Both the position numbers and the translations under genes were made by a program. A DNA stretch of 60,000 bases from Polytrichum commune (lineage: Eukaryota; Streptophyta; Polytrichopsida; Polytrichales; Polytrichaceae): positions 66,357,554-66,417,553 of the forward strand of contig OX485803.1 of NCBI GenBank assembly GCA_950295325.1, written 5' to 3'. Below, piece by piece: positions 36,101 to 46,536 of the stretch; positions within the stretch are counted from its first letter, which is position 1; each line of letters starts with the position of its first letter. The notes under the pieces were generated by a model, which saw only the letters and a list, made by a program, of their open reading frames with translations, ran no database searches and was not told the origin of the DNA.

Positions 36101-36958
36101 AACTGAATCGGACATGGACATGGATATGGAAGCAGAAGAGGAAGGTGACGTAGACAATGGTGATAATGTTGATACTGAGGAGGAAGAGGAAGAGGGAGGG
36201 GAGGGCGGGTGTTGCAAATTTGTAGAATCCAAACGAGGGAACCTGCCTTTCGAAGCAGCTCCGGTGGTACTCTCCAAATGGTCCCTCATGGATTCAGAAG
36301 CTTCAGCAAGAGGAGTCAGCTGCCTGCTCTCCAACCCTGGTGACCACCCTGCTAGCCCTGCAGCATCCGTGAACTCAACCAAATCGAAGTCCATGTCCAA
36401 CGAGTTTCCACCGCTCTGTTTTTGCATTTGCAAGAAATTTCCTATTAGTCTCGACGGCGGGTCCACGGGCACCCCGAAGTCGAAGCTTGTCCCTCGCCTG
36501 TCCCTCTTGGCTTCCGCTTGCGCCTTCTTCTCCCACGAGTCCACTTCGGCGTCACCGAGAAAGTCATAGCTGCACGCCCTCCAAATCCCTCCGGCTTGCA
36601 CCACCTTCTTGTCAGCTGGCTCTGCTTCCTGGTCGCCTCTTCGGCCGCTCACGCTTGCAGTGCTTGGCAATGCTTTTGGCATGAAGCCGTTTGTGATTGG
36701 CAAACTTGTCGCTCGCCTCTCCGCAAAACCAACTCCCTCGTCATTCTCGCCTCGCCGGATGCTCCTATTACTTCTAATCCTATTCGCATTGTCGTCAATG
36801 CTTACAACAAAGTCTCTGTTATCTTGATGACACATTGCTCTCTGCTCGTTGTTGCCGCCGCCACCAACATCGTCATCGTTGTCGTCTTCGTGCCTATCCG
36901 GTTTCGACTTTCGGAGCTGCTGGTAATTGTGACTACGCAATGACTTCAACCTGTCCAT
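33130..36958 (-). CDS. MSL: MscS-like mechanosensitive ion channel
   Basis: Four exons (36958-34650, 34438-34315, 34114-33821, 33591-33130) join in phases 2, 0 and 0 with GT..AG introns and give 1062 residues. The long N-terminal domain (about residues 1-455) is hydrophilic, with Ser-rich low complexity and acidic stretches. About residues 460-605 hold four membrane spans starting at WNWIVCLEWIALIVLAGGLV. The cytosolic loop ends in YISEEDLLRFMGPNEVARAW. Exon 3 holds two further spans, ending in the pore-lining signature FGNTCKTVFEAIIFLFVMHP, then DVGDRC. Exon 4 starts MVVEEMNILTTVF, with the beta-domain motif YPNSVLATKPIQNFYRSPDM. This is the plant group II (plasma-membrane, MSL4-10-like) arrangement; such channels open under membrane tension and pass anions. 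Plant members of this type are, from memory, about 700-900 residues, so the N-terminus is long here. Intron 3 carries a C17 tract. Confidence 0.97.
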
Positions 36959-38267
36959 CCCTCGTTGTTTGTTCCCCGGATGCCGTTGAGTACGTCGCGC
37001 GGCGCGTATCGATATGTTTGTCTTTCTTTCTCAACCTATGGTTCTCCCAAAATGTGTGCTACTGACAATGCTCTTCAATCCTGAAGAAGCTGACAACGTA
37101 GCTTGAATAAAAGCTGATCGCCTTCCACGCTGCAATCCGCCAATAGTCCTGAGCACCACCACCTTCTATTGAAACTCTCCACCTCGCAGGTGTTCACCAA
37201 TAGACAACTACCATCTAAAACTAAACTTTCTGCGCTTCACGTTCTGCTGCGTGAAACCTATTCACTCGTACTCCAATGCAGCAAGTTCGCCAAAAGCCCC
37301 AGTACTTGACAGCCTCCGATGTCGAACACAGACTAGAGACAGATCACAAACACTAATTTACCAACACAACAATACCTTCCTCCTCGCAAAAAGATCAGCA
37401 TAAGGAACAAAAGAAGCTCCCTCTCCGGTCACAAGGAACTTGGCGAACGCAGTCCCCGAGCTCCAGCCTCCATGGAGGCTAGACAAGGTGGCGCCAACAA
37501 GAAAGTCTGGACACTTGCCAACCCTGCGAAATACTACAACACTCCAGCGCTCCAACGCTCCCGTTTCCACCGCAACAACGTTCAAAAAGTTGATTAAAGC
37601 CTACCACACCCACCAATGCCACAACCAACCGTCCTTTCATCAAGTCTCCGAAACTTTCTCTTCCACTCGCTTACTTGAGACGCATGGATTACATGCGAGT
37701 TGTAAGTACAGTTCTCCGAAACGAATGGGCTTCCAGAAACAACTTCCAATCTCAATGGGAACCCAAATTCCAATGGCTCCAGACCCCTCCACTGCAGCAG
37801 ACTAATTAACTTGCGGCAGTCGCCAGCACCTGGCCCTCGATTGGCAGTATCTCCTGCAGCTCTGATGATGTGTCGTTGATGAACCACTTGGACGCATTCC
37901 CTACTTCTTATACCTTTAAAAACCTGCAGGAGTATCATGCGGCATGTATGTAGTACTCCGCATCTCTGGAATTTCTTATTCGCGTCACAATTCCGCGGCA
38001 GGCAGCTTCGACGTGGGTCCGGGAATGAGTCTCGGCCATTCCAGTGCGAGCACGCGGAGGGCAGCGACAGCAAGAGGCCGACGCCTCCTCCACAAACTGC
38101 AGTCCGGAAGAGAATTAAGCGGCCTGACCATTCCGCGGCCACAAAGCTGCGGCTGGTGACCGGTTCCTTCCGGTTCCAAACCTGCCCGGCCCGGTTGCAT
38201 CTGGCTGCGGGCAGCTACGACAGGAGGTTGGTATGGTATGTCATAAAGTACATTAGCTTAAGGATGG
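36959..38267. other. GC-richer upstream region of the channel gene
   Basis: This is clearly richer in G+C than the surrounding intergenic DNA and contains sites such as 'cgtcgcgcggcgcg'. It probably holds the promoter and 5' UTR of the minus-strand channel gene, possibly with a leader intron. Open frames of 182 codons (38142-37594, minus) and 146 codons (37937-38377, plus) overlap each other and match no family I know. They may result simply from the base composition. Confidence 0.45.
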
Positions 38268-38275
38268 TTCACACT

Positions 38276-39074
38276 CAGTGTTCAAGATTGAAGTCTTCAG
38301 TGCCCTTTAAACGTGATTTGGTCCTTCAAAATATACCTCTCTCAAAACAACCCTTCAAAACGCAACCCCAAAGGTAGAAATATCATAACGCGTGAAATTA
38401 AGGCGATTCGCATTGAAGATCTGGTCTGACAATCATGAGATAATTTTCCAAGATAGGCGAGAAGGATTCATGAAGAATGCGAGTTGTTTCATATTTTTCT
38501 TCCCTATACAAAAAATGCTACAATTTTTCAAAGTGGAAAGTGGTACAACCCCCTACTTGTTCACTAGATTCTCCCTAACATTTCCATACAGAACATCGCC
38601 TAAATCGGTTACCTCATGAGTACATCAACACTTGACTCCCATTGGCTACACTAAGTGTACACGCATTGAAGTTGCCGCCAAGCCATGATCTGTTTTAGAA
38701 ATGGCACTTCACCATTATGACGGCGGTCTAGTGTACGGCTAGAGGATGGTTAACGGGTTAAGGTATTTCTACCTAAATTGAAAATGAAGATGTCACTTGA
38801 AGTCCTCAATATAATATGCCCACCACAAGAGCGAACAAGTGTAGGGCATTGTCACTACATGAAGTGGAGTTAGATTGTTGATTCTTAATTCTTCACATTA
38901 TATTAGAAACATGTACCATATAATTCATGCACAAGTTTAATATGAGTTTTGTATTTCATTTCTATATTCTTAGATTGAGGATGTCTTGGATTTGGCGAGC
39001 TCTTCAACTGAACGGATGAAATTTGAGAGCTCTTCAACATGAATCTCATATGAGGGCTTCAATCTTGAACATTG
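38276..39074. mobile_element. Non-autonomous hAT element, copy 2
   Basis: It starts CAGTGTTCAAGATTGAAGTC and ends GGGCTTCAATCTTGAACATTG (the last base before the flank). Flanks are TTCACACT and TTCACACC, an 8-bp duplication with one mismatch. Its first 110 bp match the complement of the right end of the element at 46537-47642 ('ttcagtgccctt', 'acaacccttcaaaa'). It is 799 bp with no transposase frame. Confidence 0.85.
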
Positions 39075-39220
39075 TTCACACCTATGGGTATGTCCTAATG
39101 TTAATTGCTAAATTTAACAACCTCAAGGGTACAATAACCTAACTTCAAATTAACCTTAGATGTTGTTTCATTCACACCTATACGCAACTTTATCAAGGCA
39201 TCGCCTATCTAGAGTGGATT

Positions 39221-39441
39221 ACTACACCAAATATGATATTTAGTGTGACTTATTGCTTGGATTTACACAATCCTATATCTCCTTACTATTGATTTTCTTT
39301 TACCAAGTAAAGTTGTCAATGTTCTATAATGTCTAAACTACCAATTTAACATTTGTTGGTAAAATATGAGATGTACGATAAATAAATATAGCATTGCATA
39401 TCTCCAAATAGTAAGTCACACTAAATATAATATTTAGTGTA
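39221..39441. mobile_element. MITE family F, copy 4
   Basis: ACTACACCAAATATGATATT at the left and AATATTTAGTGTAT at the right are inverted. The interior ('tgtgacttattgcttgga', 'ctccaaatagtaagtcaca') aligns with copies 1 and 6. Confidence 0.75.
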
Positions 39442-39515
39442 TTTCTATTCACACATGGCCATCATCAAACTCACCTTGCTTGTCATGTGTCATCACGTCA
39501 ACATGTCATGTGATC

Positions 39516-39792
39516 ACTACACTAAATACGAACACTACACTAAATATCACTAACCCTATGAAAGTGAGTAACATTAAATGTAAACTCAAACACTAAATAT
39601 CATCTATGGTAATATGTGAAAGTTACATGCACGAATTTAGTGTTTAGTAGGAAAGAGGTGGCAACAAGGAAGGCGGCGGCGGCGCATTTATGTCTAACAC
39701 TAATTACCAAAGAATTGAAAATTAGTGTTGAGCATAGTAGGGTGGTAAAACACTAAATCTAATCAAACACTAAATATCATATTTAGTGTAGT
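39516..39792. mobile_element. MITE family F, copy 5 (rearranged)
   Basis: ACTACACTAAATACG opens and ATATTTAGTGTAGT closes the element. The interior has many extra copies of 'acactaaatat' in both orientations, as if several family ends had been joined. It contains 'ggcggcggcgg', unusual for this AT-rich setting. Confidence 0.6.
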
Positions 39793-39869
39793 AATTCACT
39801 AGTTGATACCATTGTCTCTAGATTTTGCTAACCATTCTAATACGCATGTGATAAGTCACCACCCAAGTT

Positions 39870-40120
39870 AGATGCTAATTGTGTTGTCAAGTTATATCTA
39901 TGCGGTGACTTAACCTAAAGGTGGTAACTTAATGTACGAGGTAAGTTAAACAATGGACCAAGTGTGCTTGTAGTAAAAAAATAACCACGATGTTAAGAAA
40001 AGATACCCACGGGTGTGAACCATGCCTTATTAGAGGAGAAAGGGAATCATCATATACAAGCATAGTACCTCTCATCCATCCAACATAAAAAACCATACAC
40101 CCTATAGGTTTCTTACCAAT
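39870..40120. repeat. Dispersed repeat L, copy 3
   Basis: It shares 'gagaaagggaatcatcatat', 'agcatagtacctctcatcc' and 'catccaacataaaaa' with the copies near the window start and at 3500-3770. It is non-coding. Confidence 0.45.
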
Positions 40121-40623
40121 TCATCTCAAATGACCTTGTGCAAATTACTCATGCTATGGGTGTAGGAGCATTGACTCCATTCATATGGGCTTTTTGAAGA
40201 GCAAAAAAACTTTCAGAGTTCTATGAAAGAGTTTCAAGAACCATAATGCATGCTAGTTACATACAACCATGCGGATTTGCACAAGGCATGCCTTTGGGCT
40301 TAAGTGAAAATATTTTTTCTATTCACACAACAATTTTCTTCTTGTGTTGATGAAATCGAAGAATTGTTGACCAACAAGTGTTTCTAGAAACAACGAATAG
40401 TTGATGTTGATATTGTTTAATTCGAGGTCTTTAAAGATGATTATGGTGTCAATTATGGTTGCATAATATGTCAAGGTTTTTATGTTGGATAAATGAGAGG
40501 TACGTTTGTATATGATAATTTTCTCCCACCATAGCTTAGGAACATCAGAATAGGAGGCTAGCAAATCTTGTGGCCTAGTTCTTCCACTCTCATCAACCAA
40601 ATTATTTAACTTATAGCATGCCC

Positions 40624-40760
40624 ACACTTATTGGTGTGGGTGACCAGTGAACGGCTTTTACCAGCATGGACCACTTTCAACTCCAATTCGACTAATGATA
40701 GCCATTGGATGTAACCTAAGTTGGAAGGAACCATTCATTGGTGGCCCGCACCAGTAAGTG
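40624..40760. mobile_element. Short foldback element
   Basis: CTTATTGGTGTGGGTGACCA faces the near-complement TGGTGGCCCGCACCAGTAAG around a 75-bp centre. The arms of about 28 bp carry several mismatches. It could be a small MITE; no clear target duplication was found. Confidence 0.6.
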
Positions 40761-41139
40761 TCGATGGGCTATTACTTAGGGCAAGCCCCCTAATTCCCGT
40801 ATCCACATAAGTATTAACAAACATTGGTTATGGGTGAAAAATGCATAATATGTTGGAAATTTTGAGCGAGGGCTCCCATCCATTGTCGTATTTGCAAATA
40901 TTTGCGGAAAGTGGATACAATCATCCACATTTTCAAGAAAATGAGCCCATTTGGGGGCCACTACAAACTCACCACAAACATAATGAGATGAACAATCAAT
41001 GTCCTTTTTTCCTTTTGGATTTTTGCCTAAGGGTGATTCACTTACCTTAGTGCGATGTACCTTAATTAAGAGATTTATTGATCAGTTGGGGAAGAATGAT
41101 GGTTGACTATATTTTGATGTACTTAGCATGTGAGTAGAT

Positions 41140-41530
41140 GGTGATTGAAGTCGGACAACTCTCGAGGAAGAAATGGGTCAAATGACCCAAGAATGAATCA
41201 TGCACAAGGGCTAGACAACCCAAGAAAGAATGGTGCACAAGGACTAAACAATCCATGAAGGAATTGTGCACAGGTGTTGGAAAGCTCCCGAGGAAATATC
41301 TTTGCAATTGAGTTAATCACCTCCCTTTGGAAGACCTTTGTGTTGGAGTTAGACAGGTCCAACCAGAAGTTATGAATCGGAGTTAGACAACTCTCAATGG
41401 ATAAATGATTTGAGTTGATATTAGATAGTTCCAACTAGAAGAAATGGATAAATGTATCAAGTTGGAATTAGAATATACCAACTAGAAGAATGGACGAATG
41501 AATCAATTTGGAATTAGACAATTCTATCTA
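41140..41530. repeat. Decayed minisatellite, two arrays
   Basis: The first part (to about 41290) repeats a unit of about 36 bp containing 'aagaa.gaatg.tgcacaagg.cta' three times. The second part repeats a unit of about 50 bp with 'gttggaattagac', 'ccaactagaagaa' and 'ggataaatg'. Units are diverged. Translations such as 'HSFLGCLALVHDSFLG' mirror the repeat and are not a gene. Confidence 0.7.
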
Positions 41531-42727
41531 AAAGGATGTGATTAAGCCAGAAGATGGACAATGGTTCTAGGAGAACCACTAATAGAATATTCATTGTAGA
41601 CCTAAAGATATTGAATTGAAGGCTTTTATTATATTGGAAATAGAAAGTAAAAGTACGCCTTTGACATAAGAGGAAACTTGGGAGAGGAGAGATGATTTGT
41701 TGTCTGTCTCCTATGGTTGGGTGGCTCCAACTTATAAATAAATCATAATATTGTTGTAAATTGTAAAGCTTTTGTAAAGTACAAGGTTTGAGAGTTCACA
41801 ATACAAATCTCTCATTTGCATTCATGACTATATCTTTTTGTGTAAAAGAGGCACGTGACACTTAATGTGACTCATTTCCACCTAAAGGGGGTTCATTACC
41901 TAGAATTAAAGTATAAGATGCTTTAATTGTTAAGCTCTTTATCACGTCTTTTTGCAATGCAATGTGAAATCAACAAATAAATAATTTTCTAAATGCAAAA
42001 ATGGTTATGGCAATGGGTGCCATATCTGATTCTGCAAGCATAAAGAGTGGATGGATGTGGCAAGATTTGTTGTGTGGATACGGCAACAAGTGGGTTTGCC
42101 CTTACATGCTTTGGAGTTGTGGCTATAAAGTTGATTGAACTATATATTTGAGCCGTGTGATGATGGTGACTCATCAAGATCATCTTTCTAGATTCTCATT
42201 ACACTAATGCGTTGCCTTTGCGAATAAGGATGCCTCTTTACCCATGAAAATCCATGGGTGGGTCACTCAATAGGACTTTTATGCACCACGTGCAGCAGAG
42301 GGGTATTTCTTTACATGCTATTTACTTTCAAGACATGAATAAAAATATTTCCTATAATTAGTTAATTGCCTAAAACAACTTATTTGTTTGCACCCTATCA
42401 TTACTTATATTGCATATGCCAATGCAACTTACTTTAGTCTTTTTTTCCCTTATAAGTAACAAAAAGTAATCCATGACCATACATAACATTGCATACATAC
42501 TATTGTAAACATAATTCTTGATGTCATGAACTTCAAAGGGACTTCCGACAAAACATGGCCACATCACACTTGCATATTATACACAACTATATCAACAAAC
42601 AAAATATCATAGACCACATGCATTACAAAAATGTAGGTGTATTCACCAAAAAAATTGTGTGGTAAAAAAAAACACAACATCCACTTTGTAGGAGTCTATA
42701 TACAAGCACAAACCTTGTATATGAACC
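41531..42727. other. Intergenic, no gene seen
   Basis: AT-rich DNA without an interpretable frame or repeat end. Confidence 0.5.
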
Positions 42728-43039
42728 CTATACATTTCTCTCAGTCACAAACTTTTCCAAGTCCTCCGCATCAATCCTATGTAGTGTGTATACTTTATTG
42801 CTAGCATTGTAACTTATGGTCATAGTATAAATATTGCAATCCACATCAATCCATTTGCTATCGATGTGATCGTATTTGAATTTGTTGCAACCTGGATGTT
42901 TCCTATAATATTGCAACATTATTTCAATATAAGGAAAGTGAGGATTTTCCCTCCTAGATTCTTTGACTCGGGCCAAGAGGTCAACCAACTGCCTTAGTAC
43001 CATGAATGTATGTCCATTACGTTGCTTCAGGGCTTGCAC
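42728..43039 (-). pseudogene. Unrecognised protein fragment, copy 1
   Basis: This 103-codon frame includes GRVQALKQ-like entry sequence, LRQLVDLLARVKESR, YYRKHPGCNKFKYDHIDSKW and IDVDCNIYTMTISY, ending near LEKFVTERNV. A clearly related sequence lies at 59239-59705. Upstream in this frame there is a stop and no initiator ATG, so it is a fragment or the last exon of something. I do not know the family. Its repeated occurrence suggests a transposon-borne or duplicated gene. Confidence 0.6.
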
Positions 43040-43704
43040 CCTCCCAACCCGTCATGAACCCTCATACGCTCCATACAAAATGTTAGTAGCATTCCGAGTT
43101 GTATTGACACTCGTTGGCTTAGTGCATGTTTACAAATAGATCATACTAAACATAAACCCCTAGGATCCTAAACTTCAACCCTTATATTAAATCTACTAAA
43201 AAGTGATGGCCCACATTTTATACTTATCTACTTCACTTATGATGAGATTACCTATCTTTAATGAACCCTTCATTATTTATCATTCCTTTAGAAAAAAAAA
43301 TTCAAATGTATTTAATCCTCTCCATATTATGCCACATGTCATTTGCAAATTGCACTAAGTGACTCACCTGTGTGCAAATCATGTTACATCAACACCAAAT
43401 TACAAAAACTTGTAACTTTCTTCATTCATCCGGATAGCAACTTGTAATTAACTAGATGGCATTTGGTCTTCTCAGTACCATCTATGATACCCCATGTTTG
43501 TTATATTCTCTTGCAATTTTCTATCAAAAAAATCAATAAAAAAAAAACACACAAATGTATCGATACAGTCAAGGATAATTACATATGTTTGACAAGTGAG
43601 AAGCAATTTTTAATTTTATTTATTTATTGATAAATGCAATGCATAACATCAATTAAATCTGATCCTAAAGTGACACTTTGGACATGCAAAGAGGCACATA
43701 ATAA
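43040..43704. other. Intergenic, no gene seen
   Basis: AT-rich sequence with A-runs. No feature is supported. Confidence 0.5.
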
Positions 43705-44392
43705 TGCCCCCTTTCCACTTGACTTTAGCTAAGTCTAAAAGATTGTTCTAAAATCACAGCCTTCACACCATCGACACTATCTAGTCTCAAGTCTAGTTGG
43801 CAAATGATGTGGCATGGTTTAAAAGTGGGGGTCTCAAGTCTCCAACACTGAACCTCTTATCGGTACCTAGAGATGAGGCAAGAATGTAGGACTTTTAAAA
43901 GTGTCACTTCCATCCCTTATGACTGGTTGCTTTTAGTCTTAGCTATGAGGGCACAAGAAGCTCCATTAACAAAAACCGATGATAAGATAGATGAGTAGTA
44001 AGGCATTTGGGGATGGGACAAAAAATATCCAACATTCATTGCTTGGTAAATAAAACAATGAACATGTATGAAAACCAGGGGTGTCGCCAACCTTTATTTT
44101 AAGGGAAGGCCTGCTCGGGAAATCGAATTTTATCCAAGGCATGTTTTTTCAAGAAAAAAAATCATTTTATGTATATGACCTAGGCTTTCAAGTGGGCTTT
44201 CGAACCCAGGGTAGGCCCGGCATGCCCAGGCCCTTGGTGAAAACTACCTAACTAAAACCTACTCGAAAATCTCCGGAGCAAGTTCTTGTAGATACATTGG
44301 GATAATTGGATGCCTCCACTATAACCGAGGAAGCTTTACCGAGTTTTTAGTGGAGACTTTGGTTATTTGGTGAAGTCAAGTGGGAAGGGAAC
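43705..44392 (+). mobile_element. MITE family E, copy 5 (interrupted)
   Basis: It starts TGCCCCCTTTCCACTTGAC and ends GTCAAGTGGGAAGGGAACA, with TAA at 43702-43704 and 44393-44395. Its 688-bp length is explained by the 161-bp insertion at 44076 plus one 8-bp duplication. Confidence 0.88.
44076..44236. mobile_element. hAT-like MITE nested in family E
   Basis: It starts CAGGGGTGTCGCC and ends CCCAGGCCCTTG, with a short CA(G/A)GGG inverted end. The host sequence is ATGAAAAC on the left and GTGAAAAC on the right. Uninterrupted copies read GTGAAAAC, so the left copy carries one later change. The 8-bp duplication and ends fit hAT. It is non-coding. Confidence 0.82.
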
Positions 44393-44395
44393 ATA

Positions 44396-45564
44396 AGGTA
44401 AATTGCTCAAATATCCCATTCTACAAAGTTGTGATGTGAGACGGGGCTTTTAAAAACGGGCATGCCATAAGCAGACAAAGAAGCAATCTTCTAGTGGCCA
44501 TTGGTTCATTTAAGCATGTACCCCATGGGGAGTAAGCACCACTTATGGGTGAATTGAACCAACATGTTTGCAAAAACTAGGGAAAATTACTTCCATTTAG
44601 GGTTACTCCTCACAACACTTAAGGTGTTTTTGTTTTTGTTTTTTTCCATTAAGAAACGGAAACAAAACATTGATGTCATCTCCTTCAAGTAGGAAGTGTC
44701 TTCTTTAGGGGTCCATAGTTGAACCTTCCACTCCTCGCCTTGGAATACCAATATTACAAGTTGGAAGGAAGGAGTGGAAAGTCTATCCTACTTTTATGAT
44801 TCATATTAAAAAATAAAATCACGTTGTAGAATTTTTTATGACATGGGTATTACATGTCCGTTTCTTAATATACTCAAGTGCACACTTAGATGCTAAGAGG
44901 ACTTCTCTTTTGCAGTACACTAAGGGTGACTTTATACATGACATGGGACCGGCGTGAGCACCAACCCGATTTTCAAGCATTAAGTACTCAACCCGGTCTG
45001 ACTTTATGAACTTTTTTCGGCCCCAACCTTGTCACAATGTAAAACAGTGAGGCCCAATTTTAGGTCCCAATGTTCTTGAGGAAAACATTTGGTGAAGAGA
45101 ATTATCACTTCATGGATCGATGATAGAGATGTTCATTATCCAACTGATGAGCCCAATCCCGTCCATGTTGAGAGTTTGAGCCAAGGAAAACCTTGTCCCA
45201 CTTCCCACAACCCATATGGCTTTATTCAAACCTTATTCATTCTTTTATTATTAACAAACACTATCATATGACTACAAGCAACCTAATGCTCTACCTTCAA
45301 CACATATGGACCTATGACAATGGGCATAAAGACAAGAGGCTTTAAGAGGATTTTTTTTCTCTATATATACTAAATGGTTTTGGCAACATACAACCCTTAT
45401 TCAATTACTATTCTTGTTAGGACACTTGTATTTGAGTGGTATGTGATTTGGTGCGGCTCCAAAGAACGGACACCAAAATGACATTTATTTAACGGAAATT
45501 GGAATGTGTGCTCAATATGTGATAACCATTCTAGGCTGAATAATCAACATAATTTGGGGGAGGA
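44396..45564. other. Intergenic, no gene seen
   Basis: No gene is supported. The last part (45428-45560) is a diverged repeat of 28383-28545 ('taaccattctagg', 'aataat', 'aatttggg'). Confidence 0.5.
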
Positions 45565-46325
45565 TTCCTCTTGTCAGCAACTTGTGATGAAATATTGTCA
45601 TGGATGATTGAAATTTGGATGACAATTCGCTTGATAAGTGATAGTAATTGCAACACTGTAAATCTACAATCCCCCCCAAAATTATAGGGAATGACAAATA
45701 ATGTTGGGTTAACATTTAGTGTTGGTGATACACTACTGTACCGTAGTTTACAATTTTTATTGTGCAAGGCAATTAGAATTGGTGACACTAAGGACCGCTT
45801 TACACCTAGAGGCCGGGCCAATTCGTTGTGTAAGAGGCTTGAAACCCGCACTTGTGATTGGCCAAAAGGCTTAAATCAACCCCCAACCCCAACCCCTTTA
45901 CACCTAGAGCCAGGGCGATTTGGTGGTATGAAATTTTTAATCAAAAAATGCATGCTCTGACACAGCCCGAGCTCGTTGAATTGGGTGCACCCAAAATGGA
46001 GGGCCAATGTCACATTTCAACAAATAAACAAATAAACAAACAAATATATATATATATATATATTTCTAGCGAACTATATCCATTGGATTATGTGGAAATA
46101 TGAACGGCTCTATGCTAAATTATGGTAGATCCATTGGATTATGGTAGATTTATTGATATGTAAAGGCCTTTACATATGGAAAAATTGGCCTCCATTATAA
46201 TCTTATTATAATATGTACTTGAGACCGGCCTCCAACCCAAAAGGAAATTACATGCAATCGGGCTCAAGGAAAATTGGCCCGGTCTCTAGGTGTAAAACGG
46301 CCCTAAGTATGTTATTTAATGTAGT
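45565..46325 (-). mobile_element. MITE family F, long variant, interrupted by family B
   Basis: 45565-45789 is the inverted equivalent of 14090-14320 ('gtcagcaacttgtgatgaaa', 'agtgatagtaattgcaac', 'gcaaggcaattagaattgg'). Its terminal piece resumes after the family B element as 'agtatgttatttaatgtagt'. One end is not clearly defined. Confidence 0.65.
45792..46303. mobile_element. MITE family B, copy 2
   Basis: It starts GGACCGCTTTACACCTAGAG and ends CTCTAGGTGTAAAACGGCCC, with TAA on both sides (45789-45791 and 46304-46306). It is 512 bp and the uninterrupted reference for the family. A TA microsatellite lies near 46045. Confidence 0.9.
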
Positions 46326-46396
46326 TGGCACATACGAACCCTACCCCACCAGATTCCCTCTACATTTGGACGAGTTTGTCCGTATTAACACTAGAC

Positions 46397-46440
46397 TCTG
46401 GTAGGCGAGCGGCCTACATGAGACCTTACCCTAAGACCGC
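46397..46440. repeat. Fragment of MITE family I
   Basis: 'ggcgagcggcctacatgag' followed by 'ttaccctaag' matches the right end of the element at 12260-13006. No partner end is present. Confidence 0.6.
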
Positions 46441-46536
46441 TCAACTTACCCTAAGATCTGGCCAACTGGAGGTAAGCCTGCAAGGGGCTGGCACACGGGC
46501 TCGCTTTGTTAAAATTAGAAGCACAGAGGTCAGCAG

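Noticed and set aside
36012-36569. Long plus-strand frame with acidic and Cys-rich runs
   Set aside because: It is fully antisense to the first exon of the channel gene and its composition mirrors the Ser-rich codons there.
37594-38142. 182-codon minus-strand open frame upstream of the channel gene
   Set aside because: It lies in GC-richer DNA where long chance frames are common, overlaps a plus-strand frame and shows no family motif. It is more likely leader or promoter sequence.
41107-41434. Minus-strand frames with 'FLGCLALVHDSFLG' repeats
   Set aside because: They are translations of a decayed minisatellite in two overlapping frames.
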